Assembly (NCBI RefSeq): GCF_000002995.4
Contig: NW_025062479.1
Coordinates: forward strand, 14,184,221 to 14,248,220
Direction: 5' to 3'
Source: Brugia malayi
Taxonomy: Eukaryota; Nematoda; Chromadorea; Rhabditida; Onchocercidae
Length of the DNA: 64,000 bases
This document shows positions 36,682 through 50,074 of this stretch, in pieces. Positions within the stretch are counted from its first letter, which is position 1. Each line of letters begins with the position of its first letter. The notes under the pieces are model-generated. The model was not told the origin of the DNA. It saw only the letters and a list, made by a program, of their open reading frames with translations, and made no database searches. The translations under genes and the position numbers were made by a program.

Positions 36682-38317
36682 TTACGGAATGTTAATTTTA
36701 TTATAATCTATTAATAATCGAAAAGCATAACAAGTAACATTTCCTTTCTGATGTTGACAAAAATCTTTTGTCTGAATTATATATGCAAAATTATCATTTC
36801 CACAGATTACTCCAAATAATCCACCAAGAAACCATCGTGCTATTCGTTCTATTCGAATTTTAGATTTGTTAATATCATCATCCATTTGCTGCAAGTTATT
36901 TTTTCATAAATAAAATTAAACTTTTTACTTGTGAGTTTTTTTCTTTTTAACTCGAATAGATGGGACTTTTTACTCGAAAATTTCATTCTCTTGAAGATTT
37001 TTAGAGTTGCTTTATTTGAAACTTAAATATTTATAACCAAGCTGCATTAATTCTTCCGGAATAAGTCTTAGCTCAAGAATTCTGTATATGTTTTTTCATT
37101 TCATTTTTTAAAAATGTTTTATCTATTAAAAGCTACTTCAGAAGTGCAGTTATTTTAAATATGATTTATTTTTATTTTGAAATCGTTTTTTATAAAAAAT
37201 AAAAAAAAAAAAGATTAACTTCAGCAATTATCTGTCGTAATAATTCATTATTACATATTGGGTCCACTTCCTGAAGTTGATCTGTAGTGAGTGATGTCCT
37301 TTGTATATATCGAAAATGGCATGGAATTGAACAGTTTGTGCAGCAGTCATTCTGTAAAAAAAATTTTCCCTCCAATAAAATATAAAGATTTTGTGTTTCT
37401 TTAAATTAAATTGAAAAAACTTTTAAATTTAATAAATAACATTTAATATTTATTTCATTAGTTCCAAAAACGGATAAATTAAAAAAGAAGAAAGAATGAA
37501 AAAGAAAAAAGGAATAATTTAATGATACCTCTGGTGGCATTGTAAAATTGTCACTAATACAGTTATTATCATTATCATTTGATGAACAGTTATTTTTTAA
37601 CAAATATTTAGCGCTTGTTTTTTGAACGCTTTTTGTTGTATTGTCAATAAGTTTATTATCATTTGCATTATCAGTTGTAATTTGTGATAGTTGTTGTATT
37701 GGTAATATACTTGATAAATAAATATCAGATGAATGATTGAATGATAATAAATTAGTTTTTTTTTTTGAATTTGTTGTATTATTTAAAGTTGCCAATGAAT
37801 AAATATGATATGTTTCATTGGTGATATTTTTTCCTTTATTAATATCATTTATTAAATAAGCACCATTATCAGATAAATGATTTTTAGAATTTTCCGAGAA
37901 ATCATTTAAATAGGAGGTAAATTTAGAAGTGCTTGAATTTTTATTTTTTTTATCATCGTAATATTGAGGTGGTAAAGTTTCTGATGGACCGGGAGAGGAA
38001 GATGAAAGTAATGGACGTTTGAGTGGACAAGAATTTATCGTTGGACACAATGGCCAAAAGGATGGACAAAATGTTGGACAACGTGATAAAAGTGGATGTA
38101 AAATTGTTGAACGTTGAAATGAACGTAATAATGGACGATGAAGTGATAATTTTGGTGGTGGATAAGGTTGTAAAGATGATAAACAGATGATCAATGGAGA
38201 TGGCACTACTGGTAAACGATAAAATAGCGCTCGTGAATGATTATGACATAAATGATTTGATTGTGATAATTTGGAAAAATATGCTTCTGTTATTGATAAT
38301 ATCACAAATATTAGCAT
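36682..38317 (-). CDS. Ground-like domain secreted protein (nematode hedgehog-related, grl type)
   Basis: Three minus-strand exons (38317-37529, 37351-37220, 36888-36682), all phase 0, give about 375 aa. The start is a signal peptide (MLIFVILSITEA). Residues about 20-120 are Pro/Leu/Cys-rich (CPTFCPSFWPLCP). About 120-260 is Asn/Ser/Thr-rich with many N-x-S/T sites and no recognised fold. The C-terminal 110 residues match the ground-like domain: NDCCTNCSIPC, then DPICNNELLRQIIAE, FGVICGNDNFAYIIQ, FCQHQKGNVTCYAF. This domain is the C-terminal hallmark of the nematode grl/grd proteins, whose members are secreted, often epidermal and tied to cuticle/moulting. An acceptor-like TTTCAG at 38363-38364 allows the frame to open 15 codons earlier, but only the internal Met gives a start. 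The low-complexity middle makes exact family naming uncertain. Confidence 0.8.
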
Positions 38318-40148
38318 TGAATAGAACAGAATTAATCGAATTAAGTTTTCATGCAAAATTTCCTGAAATAATAAAATGTTAAATTTTTTTAAGTTTTTTA
38401 GTATTTTAGAAAAAGATCTAGAATTTTTTTTTAATTAAGAAAAAAAAAATCGTTATATTTTGTAATGCTATCAGATAGTTAGTTATAAGTTCAATATATC
38501 TGTTCGGTAAAAAAAAAGCAATAAAATTTAATTAAATCTAATTTTTTAAAAATTTAAAAAATTTTAAATGCAAATAAAGATATTATATCATTTTATGCAT
38601 CAATTACTATTACTTATCTGTTACTCTTGCACATATCTTTTAACTATCATTAAATCAATATTCAAATATTTTCTATTACATTTTAAAAATGATGACATTT
38701 CTTTCCAATTGGAATTTCTTGTCATTGAAACACTAGCTAATCAATTTTTTTTCACACATCTTTTTCTTCTTTATTATCGTTTCAACAGTAATATCATAAA
38801 TTTGATATTTCTAAAAAAAAGTGAAGAAATAAATTAAAATGGTTTAAACAAATGATAGAACTAAAAAATTTTGACATTTATTATTTAGAAAGAATAAATA
38901 TGAGTAGTAGCAATTACATCAAAATATTATATTTTTCATCTATTTAATAGTCTTTTTAGGACAGTAATGCATTCATGAGAAGTGCTAATTGTGTGTCACG
39001 AAATACTTCTCCTAATACTATTTACTATTCAAATGTGCTGCCTTTTGGATTTTATAAATTCTACACTCAACAACTCATGAATTTTAATCATACAATTGTC
39101 ATAAAATAGTTTTTATGGCTAATTATAGAATAGACATAAAATAAAACAGCTATTATTTTTCATCTTTTTTTGAGATTAGCGGTTATTTTTCGTTTTTTAA
39201 AAAAGATCAGCGATTATTTTTCGTTTTTTAAAATAATTTTCAATGCAAATTTTATTTAGACAGAAAAAAAAGTTTAATAACATTATTTTTATCTTAAATT
39301 TATTTATTACTGCATTTCGATATGCTTACACAAATAAGTAATATGTTGATAATTTCAATGTTAATATAATATTCGTAATATTAATTTTTTTTTTTTTAAA
39401 TTAAATTATTTTCTCATTTTTATTTCTTTTCGTTTTTTGCTACCAAGGAAATAATAATTGAATTTTAATTTAAGTACTTCTAATAATTTGTACTGCTTTT
39501 TTTTTGTTTATTCTTTTTTTGTAATAAAACGTTTAAATTTTCAGATAATGAAAAAAGTTCTTTAGCTCTGCTTATTTCAATTATTTTTTTTTTCTTGAAA
39601 ATTAGTAAATAAATTAAAATAAACAAAATTTAGCCAATTGCATTCTTCAAATGATAAAATACATTCCATAAAAATTTACACAGCAATAAAATTAAGTTGC
39701 AAAACATAAATGAGAGTAAATGATGTAAATTTCAGTGAAAAATAATTGACAGATAGTGAGTGAATCATTAAAATATTCATAATAGATTATTGAAGAGAAA
39801 AAGCTGATTTTTCTTTTCTTACTAATAAAACTTCAAAAAAAAGATTAAATTTAAAAAAAAAAATGTTTTTCCCATTTTCCTATAATGAACAATATTTTAA
39901 TTTAAAATTAATTCTTCCATAAACTATCATACGCTTCTTTTTCATATGCTTTTTTTTCTTCTTATCATACAATTAAAATCTATTCATTTTTAATTGCAAA
40001 TTAAATTACATTGAATAAAATAGCTTAAAGAAATGTAATAAGGCAATAATAAATTCTTCAAATTTAAGCATTACTGAGATGTTATATTCAAAATTTTTTA
40101 TCATTTCGTTTATAACAATCATAAAAATTACTGTAGAATTCACAGTAA
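38318..40148. other. Intergenic region between the ground-like and astacin genes
   Basis: AT-rich. It contains a three-copy repeat at 39147-39232 related to the astacin processing-site exon. A plus-strand 89-codon frame at 38.57-38.84 kb is Phe/Leu/Ile-rich and unsupported. The right end should be astacin 3' UTR. Confidence 0.6.
39147..39232 (-). repeat. Three ~30-bp copies of the astacin propeptide-cleavage coding segment
   Basis: Copies start near 39147, 39177 and 39208. The third (39205-39230) is identical over 26 nt to 45249-45274 inside astacin exon 5. On the minus strand it translates to the same KKRKIIAD; the middle copy gives KKRKITAN and the first has decayed further. No surrounding exon structure remains. 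Confidence 0.6.
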
Positions 40149-43100
40149 TTAAAGAATTTTACGAATAATTTTATATTTATGAAGCATTATTTCAGTTGAA
40201 TTTAGTGGAAATTGATTACAGTTAACATTTTTTATAATATATTTGCAGTTATGAAATTGTCGATATTCACAAATAATAAATGTAATTCGTTTCATAGCAC
40301 ATTGACATTGTTGATTGAAGTCACTTTTCATTTGATATGTGATTGTTTGTGACGCTGTCAATAATTTTGATGATATTGTTGACTGAGCTAAAATGAATAA
40401 TAAGTTAAATAAAAATTAATAAATTTAGCTAAAGTAATTAAAAAGTATCGGGGATTTTGCCATTGTTGTTGATTGAGCTAAAATAAATAAAATACAATTT
40501 TTCTTTTTTTGTGTGTAACATTTTGTAGCATTTTTTCAAGCAGCATAATTCACTTATGTATAATATAATATTTCTGAAATAAAAAGTAACTTAAAAGTAT
40601 GAAATTTAGCAAAATTAATTGGGATTACATTGCAACAGATTTGAAAATTTTTTCAATTCTAAATATAAATTAATTTATTACAGCGTTATTAGTTAATTAT
40701 TGCATGATATGAAATAATTTCCAATTAAGGGGGGCTTTTCTGTTACAATTATAGATTTATTGTAATTCAAATTTAAAAAAAAGTGAATAAATACTACAAA
40801 AGACAAAAAACAAGAAAGAGAGAGAGTGAAAAAAAAAAAACGTGCCATTAATAAATCGCAGAAGGAAATGTGATGTTTTGGAAGCATGTGAAATGACAAT
40901 TAGCATTTCACCTTCGGAAATAAATTCACCTGTAACCGGTAAACAACAGGAACGAAACCCAGAAATTTGCAAATCTATTTTATGTTTCACTTCAACATAT
41001 TCCTCGCAAACCGGATCACATTTGTAATGTGCTTCTGTCAGCTCAAAACGAATACGACCATTTGGCTAAAAATTTAGATTTTCAAGTAGAAAATGTAAGA
41101 TTTATCAATTTTTTATTTTTAGAACATTATTTATTATAAGTGAATTTATCTTTTTTAAAATTACTATCGCACTATGTTGCATTTGATTTTTTTTCAAAAA
41201 TTTGAAAAGCAAATTAATTTTGCGTTATCTTAAAGACATAATAGATTTAGTATTTCGAATATATTTTTAAATAAAAATAAAAAAAATTGTGAATACAAAA
41301 GTCAGTGAGCACTTCTATGATACAAATATTTTTTGATCCTTTATAAATATATATATATATATTTATAAATTATTGAAAATTAGTCGTTGATTTTTTCATT
41401 TAGTTTATTAAATATCTTAAAACACTTAAAATTAAAAAGAATTAGGAATGGAAAAAAAAAAATTTAATAAATTCCAGCACAGTATTGAATTTTACTAAAT
41501 ATCAATGTTCAACATTCAAATACAAACTGTTTAGTGTTCATTCCGGTTGATGAAAAAAAAACTACATACCGACAGAATTTCAGATTAAATTTCTTAAAAA
41601 AGGGCTTACAAATAATTATTAAATTATTTATTTCATTCTCTCTATTAATTATTCATTGGAAATTCACCGAGTAAATTCTCCAATAGCAGTTCGATGAACC
41701 ATTATATTCTAATGTTTGCCATTCGTCACTTACCAATTGTTCATAACCACATGCTTAAATATTTTAATCTTTTATCATTATTCAAATTTTATAAATATTC
41801 AAAAATTTTCCTTTAATTTGTTAACTATTTATAAAATCTTTTAAATCTCTATTAGGAAATAGGAATTTTGTAAATTTTTTTTAAGTTGAATTTTCCCTTA
41901 GAAAGTTTTATTTTTCAAGAAATTCTAAGACTTTTATTAATAAATTAATGAATATGAAGTAATGGAAATAATTACTTAATTTAATGAAATACTCTTACAA
42001 ACTTAGTTTTTTTTTTTTTTTTTGTTTCATAAGCAATATATGACTAAGAAATTTTGAAATTCATTTAAATCCCTTTAATATTTTTTTTCAATTTTTTTAA
42101 ACAAATATTTCTATTTTTTTTTTTATGAAATGTTTTAAAAGAAATTTTTACTTAATTACAGAAAAAAAGAAAAAAAATTTACTCACAAGATTTTTGTAAA
42201 TCAGAGCATTGATGACCACCAAGACCTTCTGGACATTTGCATATACTGCAATTATTTGGATCCGGATAGCCACCATGATGACATTTTAAATTTGTCATTT
42301 GGCATCTATCTGATTTAGATTATTTCAACATTTTCTTTGTTCTATTTTATTTTAAAACAATGATTTAATTTAACTTTTACTGAGCAAAATATATGATTCA
42401 TTAAATTTTTAAGAAAAAACTGCAAAAAAAGAAAACAGTTTGAACTAATTTAAAAGTTCATTGCTTATTTGCAAATTAAAACCACTTTAACAATTAATTC
42501 ATTTCCAACATTTGTTTTTTTGTGAGTTAGCAAATTATGGCATATTATATTTGTGAAATTAATTAGTAACAAAATTAGGAAAGCAAATAATGTTATTATT
42601 GGTAATTAGTAGAAATTTTTTAATAGTAACTTAATATTTTTTTAATAACTAAATGTTTAATAATAACCAAATCTTTTTTCTTAATAATAACTTTTAATAA
42701 AAATGCCTACCAAAACAATAAAGTAAATTAATTTGTTTAAAATCAGTAAATGCTGGTGCAACACGATTGCCAACTGTTGAACGATATTTTGTATCGATTG
42801 GATCAACCGTAAAATCAATAAATCTCTTTGCAAATGTCTAAATTTTAAATATATAAATATAATTTAGATGATTAAATTTTTATTTTTTGTACTTGTTTAA
42901 AATTTTTCTAAAAAGATTTTAAATTAATAGAAATTTAATAGTTTTAATTTAAAAATGTTTTATTGATCGAATTATTTTAAAAAGAATAAAAAAAAACAAT
43001 TTTTTGTGCATCAAAAATTTTAAAACACAATAAATAAAGTGAAAAATTATTGAAATATTTATTAATCAGTTCTTCAAATCAAGAAATTTAACATTTGAAT

Positions 43101-46100
43101 AAATAATCAATCTTTTCTTTCTCCAAAACAAAACAATAAAATTTTTGATTTATTTATTTATTGAATATAGTTAAATAAATGCTTAAATTTGTAAAAATTC
43201 AAACATTTATTTAAGCTATAATTTATTTTAAATCTAAATCTTAAAACCTAAATAATTTTATTGTATTTTTGTAACAATATGCAAAAACACACAAAAACTT
43301 AATGAATGTAAAAGTTTCATATTTTTTTCTCTAAAAATTAAGAGTTCACTTTGAAAAAAAACCGATGAATTTTCAATTTCATTACTACTAATAATAATTG
43401 AGCTAAAAATTATTTCAATTTGTATATTAAAATAATGAATAAAACAAATTATACATTAGTGGAATAATGCATCACTGATCCAAGATCATACGGAACGCCT
43501 AAATCGATAATTTGTGTTACATTACGCTTTTCAAAATTTCCCTCACTTCCACTGATAACATTTTGTAAATTGATACGAACATAGTTATCACGGTCTGACC
43601 TCTCTTGCTCATGCCAAAATCCTAGCGCATGCCCAAGTTCATGTGAAATAATTCCAAGCTTCAAAAAAGAAAAGAAAAGAAAAAAATTTTATTAAAATTT
43701 TACTCAATAATTAAAAGTAGAAATTTTATTGAAATCTTGTTCAATAAATAAAGAAGAAATTTTACTGTTAATTTCTGTTCAATAATTAAAAGTGAAATTC
43801 GATTAAAATTTTGTTGAACAATTATTTTAAAGAAAAACGAAAAAATAAAAGAAAAAGAAAAAATTTTTTTTAAAAAGTTAGAAATATATTTTGAAAGATT
43901 AACAGTTTCACAACCATAACCAATGGATATTGTTTGACTGCCGCCTAATCTTCCAACATTGGAATAACAGCTGAAATATGAGAGCACGAAATAATTGAAA
44001 TTTTTAAATTGAAGTAAATAATTTTTTTTTCCAATTTTATCATTTGTTTTTAAAATGAAAAAAAATTAATCTTTTTTTTTTTTTTTTTTGCAAATTAAAA
44101 TAAAACTTTTTTAATGATAATGTGATGAAAGTTATTGCATATTTATTAGACAAATAAATATCAAAAATTTTTGCTTATTAAGAATCAATTTAAAAAGATT
44201 GGTAGTACCACACAACAAATTAATCCTGTCAAATTTGCTTAATGATTAAGTTAAAATTTTTAAATTGTTTACTTTAGCTTAATTAATACAGAATTAATAA
44301 ATTTCCAATGATAAATTTTTTGCTTTTATCATTATATTATTTATCTGTAATAGTGCATGCTATAAGTAATTGTTTTATACTCAGTTATTAAACATAATTA
44401 ATCTTTTGTGCGCTTGATAAATTAATATAAAAATAAGACATAGTAATTATTCAAGAATTTTTGAAATTCAAAAAAAAATTAACTTACCCGCTTCCAATGA
44501 TAAAAATTAAATAATCATCATCTGGTTTATTTTCCGCAAAACGTAAGCAAGTTTCTTGCTCCCAATAATGAAGTGTTTTACGAATGTAATCTTGCCAGTT
44601 TGCTAAAATTTTAAAAAAAGGAAAAAAAAAACTAACAGATAGTTGACAATCGATTTGCATATTTAACATTAATTATTATTAATTAAAAAATAAAAAAAAA
44701 ACAGAACTATACTTTAAAAAGTTGAAAATAACTTTTTTTTAAATGTTTTATTGATAATAATTTGATAGATAAATTAGGATATAATAAGATGGCAAATTAT
44801 CATCATACTTTATTAGTAGTAAAGAAAAACTATCAATATATTTTATTGATAACAATCATTATACCTTCCTACTGATAAAGAATAGCGAACTACCATTATA
44901 TCTTCTTAGCCTATTATATATATGTATATACCTATTATATCCCATCATTATCACCGAATTATGCTTTACTAGTGATAAAGAATAGCGAACCGTTATTAGT
45001 AATAAAGAATACCGGACTGTCATTATACTTTGTTATTGATAACGAATAACGAATTATCATTATACTTTGTGACTTACTTACTTACTGATTTATTTACTGT
45101 TATACTTTGTTACTGATAGTTCATAACAAACTATCAATATATTTTATTAATAACAAATTGTTAGATAAATTAGGACGTGGTAAAATAAACGAACTGTCGC
45201 TATCACCGAAACGATATGCAATTAATGAACTTTTCCAGTGATAACTTGGATCAGCGATTATTTTTCGTTTTTTACGATATTGCTTCATTGATGTTAACAA
45301 TTTCGTTTGTGACAAAATTAAGGCAATATCATTCTCGAAAAGAAGACCAGCAATTCGTACATTTGGTCGTATTTCATTACGCATATATGGATTAACTGAT
45401 GGACGTATCAAAGTACCATCCTAAATTATCACACATTTATCTTATCAAGAATACCTAGCAAATTTCGTAAACCATTAATTTGAACTTTATTTATTCGTTT
45501 AAGATTTTTTCTTAAATTAGAAAATAAGACCTGAAAATGGTCATTAATTTACATTTACAAAAGTTACAAAATTAATAATGTTTAAATTGATTGTAATAAC
45601 TGAAATTGACTGTATCTTTCTATAAAATTCTTTTAATTATTTAATTTCTTCCACAAAACTTCTTACAGTTTATTTATAATCTTTGCATTTGTCGCAGTTA
45701 ATTACTTTTTTACTGTTTTCTTTTTTTTATTTTACAACTAATTCATAACAAATTTTGTAAAATATTTGTTCGTAAATCATTTATAATCCATAAAATAATT
45801 GATTTTTTAAAGTTTGCTAATTGAAAAATTAAAAGTTCTGTTTAGTTTTTCTTTCAATTTTGCATAACTTATGTATAACTAATTAAAATAAATTTTAAAA
45901 AATGAGGACACTAACGTAAGGCCGATGTTTCGGATCCTTTTGAATGAAGTATTGTTGCATTAGGGATAAAACTTTATCATAACTTTCACTTGGATTATTG
46001 TAACGTGTCGTATGCTGTGTCACTTCAGCAATAAACTCAAATTTAAATTATATTAAAATGAAGAGTTATTATAAATTAAAATTAGAATTTTTTTTTGTAA

Positions 46101-47043
46101 TAAATATTAATATACAATGATAGACAAATATAATAGAATAGAATGTTCAATATATATTCTTAATGTGATATTTTAGTTCATTCAAAAAAATTTTCGAATA
46201 ACTAATCTTAAAAGATAGAAATTATTAAATTTTAAATAACTTTTATCCAATAATATTTTAGCTTCATTTACTATGAAAAAATTTACAATTTAATAAGAAA
46301 GGAAAAAAAAAATTATTTTTGCTAAACATTATCTAAGAAAATGATTGATTCAAATTTAATTATATTGAATTTACTGAATTGAATTTATTCGATTTAAATG
46401 TTTGTCAATGCAATTGATTATACCTTTTTTACTGTTGGTTTTTCAATATAGGAATGTTGTTGCAATTGCGGGTGTGTTGTTAGGTGTAATATAGATAATA
46501 AACGTAATTGATGTGTTTTAATCTATAAAATAATTTATTGAAAAATTAAAAAATGAAATCAAAAATTAATTTTGTAAAATTATAAAGTAACACAAGAAGA
46601 AAGTAGAAAAATTAGCAAACATTTTGAATTGATGTTGTATGACAGCAATTTGATGGCTTTTTTTCGGATAATGTTGTTGATTTTAATGTTGTAAGGTATG
46701 GATTATTCCATGCTATAAAGAAAAAATATTTTTAATTAAAGAAAATATTTTAATTTTTAATTTAAATGAAGTGTGATAAATTTGTAATTTGAGATTTTCC
46801 TTAAATTATAAAATATAAGTAAAGAGAAAAAGAGAGATAGGGAAAGAAGAATGCTACTAAACAGTTTTTATTATTATTGATATACCGTATGCACATCCTC
46901 TAAATTTTGCCACTTAGTCAGTCTTTTCAATTGTAATAAAATAAAAATTTCAAAATTGCTTGACCTCCAATAAATGGTTGTGTTTTAACATTATTAGCAA
47001 CAATCATAACAACAATAAAAAGCCATTGTTGGTTGTTATTCAT
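40149..47043 (-). CDS. Astacin (NAS-type) zinc metalloprotease with EGF and CUB domains
   Basis: Twelve exons join cleanly (47043-46965, 46712-46621, 46522-46424, 46035-45916, 45420-45195, 44602-44488, 43970-43904, 43658-43455, 42837-42711, 42309-42187, 41753-41668, 41065-40842), about 521 aa, plus an uncertain 3' exon ending at 40321 or 40149. Order: signal peptide ([22 protein letters not shown]); propeptide with aspartate-switch FEND (about 158-161); RKKR processing site (179-182); astacin domain with [19 protein letters not shown] (zinc ligands His272, 276, 282; base Glu273) and Met-turn SVMHY; EGF-like module ([20 protein letters not shown]); CUB ([15 protein letters not shown] to SHFLLRF). 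Nematode NAS enzymes process cuticle collagens and matrix, and act in moulting and hatching. No TSP1 repeat is visible, suggesting the EGF-CUB subgroup. The last exon has a phase conflict (see findings). Confidence 0.88.
40377..40490 (-). repeat. Duplicated acceptor segment at the astacin 3' end
   Basis: A block of about 24 bp containing TTGTTGA(C/T)TGAGCTAAAAT occurs at 40377-40400 and again at 40467-40490. On the minus strand each copy is a TTTTAG acceptor followed by CTCA(G/A)TCAACAA. The duplication offers two alternative starts for the terminal exon. Confidence 0.7.
44745..45170. repeat. Degenerate minisatellite in astacin intron 5
   Basis: Imperfect units of about 40-50 bp built from ATTATACTTTGTTATTGATAA and GATAAAGAATAGCGAACTA motifs. 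AGATAAATTAGGA occurs at both ends (near 44767 and 45160). It occupies most of the intron between exons 5 and 6 and ends next to the exon 5 donor. Confidence 0.65.
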
Positions 47044-49780
47044 ATCACTTGAAAAATTTGGATTGTATTGCTAAAAAAGAAACAGTTCGTTTAAAATTGA
47101 TATAATTTTCTGAAAAAAAAGAATTATTTCAGCTTATATTATTTTAAGAAATGACAAAATATCATTCATGCAATTTCTTTTTCCCTTTTGCTTTAATAAA
47201 TAAAAAACTAAAATTAAATTAAAAACTATAGAATTAAAATTAAATTATATTTTTTCGGACTCAACTTACATTTTTTCTTTTTCTCAGGTAAATAATATAT
47301 TCTAATATTGTTAGCATAGAAACTGTAAATTGTATTGAAATAATCTAATATTTAAATCGAGGAAGTATTAATTAAAAAAGGAATAGTCTATTTCTTGAAT
47401 ATTTCACAAAATATGTCACTGCAAAAATATAATGATGAAAAGAAAAAAATACAATTGATATTGGGCAAAAACTAATTGTAAATTTTGATCAAGAATGTTT
47501 AAAAAATGAAGAAAAAATGCAAACTTTTCGACAGATCAAAGTGTTAAAAGTAAAAAGCATTTAAATTGGGTAACACATTAATAGAACAGATTTGAAAAAA
47601 AAAAAAATTTCATATTTCTGTGATGCAAAACTTCACTTTCATAAATTAATTACAGTTGAATTTTGAAATTTAATGATATTTATTATTGTTAGCATTGTTA
47701 TTATTTGAAAGGAAAAAAGAAAATGAACACTTCTATGCAATATTGGAAATATTATTGTAATTATTATTACCACAATTGCAGAAAATGCAGAAGTAAACAA
47801 AGAAAACAGAAGTAAACAAAATAGGTAAAATATTTTAGGATTTTGTTTGAGATAGCAAAGGAATTTTGCAATTATTGTGCGACAAAATATAAGTAACAAT
47901 TTTCAGCTTCAGTAAGCAAAATACATTCAAAGATTTCTAAAAGAAAAAAAATTTATAGAACTAGTCCAGTCCAGTTTGTCAGGAATGCTATCAGTATGAA
48001 AACGGAAGTATGTAATACATCCAAGGATTCACATGCACGAATTTCTTTTCTTGTTCTTCATTTTCACAAATAATAGGATATAAATTAAAAAAATTTTTTT
48101 TCAAGAAGAAAAAATGAATTTTAATTTGAAGAATTGTTATAGAGAGTACTTTTGGAAACTTGTTTCATTGAAAAAAAAACCTTTAAAAAAGTTTTTTTTT
48201 TTTCCTCAACTTATCACTTAATACTTATAATACTTATAAGCAAAACAATACCTTCAAAAGATATTAAATGAAAAGTAATACTATTTGCTCAAATTTTTTT
48301 GTTATGGAAGCAGTTTTAACTTTTTTTTTGTTAAAAAAAAACTTTCAGACAACATTTTGTTAAGTGAAAATTTAGGCATTTGGATAATTTGCTTAATCCA
48401 ATAAAAAGACTATTTCAAATTTTTTTTTTTTTTTTTGCTACTAAAATTGTATTCTTTTCTCGACATAACCAACAAATTACATCTTTTTTTCTTGAATAAT
48501 AATGACAAAAAAAAAAAAACCTAACAATATTAATTTCTAAAGTTCATTAATTAATTAAACAGCTCCTATTTAATTAGAAATCGATGTTATATATTTTTTA
48601 TAATAAATATTTATCATGCTTCTACATTTTAGTAAAAATCATTCAATAATATTATTTGTATTACCACTATTTTTTATTGCAATATAAATAATATAACATA
48701 GAACATATCGTAAAAAAATTAAAAATAAAATTGAAGTATTTTTTTAATCAGAATTTCAAAATTACTAATTATAATATTTCAAATTTATCTTTTTTCTTTT
48801 TTTGAATCCAAAGTAGCAGTTTCATAGTGAAATAAAGAGAAGCAAAGGAAAATATTAACATGAATAATATCAGAATGTAGCTTATGATTTTAGTTCAAAT
48901 TTTAGAGTAGTTTTTTAAATTTATATTTGTAATTTATCTAGTTTATACCGGAACATTCTTTTGAATGTATTATTAAAACATGCCTTCAAGATATTGATGA
49001 CCTAGAAAAGTCAGATAAAAGATATTTTAATTGTTTTATAGATAATAATAATATATGCCGTAATCATTAGTAATTTCAATAAAAATCGATTTAATGGAAT
49101 CATCGAATAGAATATATGAAACAAAAGAGCAGCTAAGTCTGATTTCGAAGAACTTTAAAACTTGATTTGTTAAGTTAAGAAACTAAATTGAGTATTAGAG
49201 CTTTACACTTTTATTAGTTATCTTTTTAGTTCATTCATTTCAATTCTTTTCAATTAATTTTTTATGCGCTGATTATCAACCATCTTATCAGCCTAAAAAT
49301 TAATTAAAACTTTCTTAATCTGTAAAAGTAACGAAAAATTTTTTCCTCTGATTAAATTACATTTAAAAAAAAAAAAAAAAAAAAAAAAGAAAAAGAGAAG
49401 AAATATTTGTTTTATATTATATTACTGATATATATGATGATTTATTATTAAAATATCTAATAAAAATATTGAAATGCAATGTGATTGAAAGTAAAAATTA
49501 ATAAGCTCTGAAATGTTTAAAGCTGTTTGAATAATGTCATCAATTCCCACTTTAAATAAATGAAAATAAAAATTTAATATAACTCACAAGTTGCTAAGAG
49601 TATTGATGAATAGAAATTTGTGTATACTAAATGAACTTGATTGTATCATTTGTTATTTTCAGATTGAATTGAATTGGACAAATATAAGAAAAAAAAAAAA
49701 AGCTATATGTAAATTTCTTTCTCGCTTCATTTCATTTTTCTATTTCATTCCATTTTTTTTTTTTTTTTTTTAAAAAAATA

Positions 49781-49953
49781 TCAACCAATCGTAGATGATA
49801 TAAAACAGTTTACATATGCATTATGATAATATTTGAAAAAAATAAACAATATTACATGCAGTTCAAATTTTATTCCATCTTTAAAAAAAGAAGAAATCAA
49901 CCAATTATAAATGATCTAAAGCAATTTGCATAGCACTAAGATAATATTTGAAA
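49781..49953. repeat. Imperfect ~57-bp direct repeat
   Basis: Copy 1 (49781-49837) and copy 2 (49896-49953) share TCAACCAAT, ATGAT.TAAA.CA.TT..CATA and GATAATATTTGAAA. They are separated by about 58 bp and roughly three-quarters identical by eye. Confidence 0.65.
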
Positions 49954-50074
49954 TTCATTCATTCATTATTTCCCATCAGCTATCTGTGATCAGTTCTTTT
50001 TTTTTTTTTTTTTTTTTTTGATTGAATATACTAAAGGTTTGCTTCAATTGCTAATTATTGGTTATGTTATCTAG

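Noticed and set aside
38568..38837. Plus-strand 89-codon frame between the ground-like and astacin genes
   Set aside because: Leu/Phe/Ile/Tyr-rich product of AT-rich DNA, with no acceptor near the ATG and no domain.
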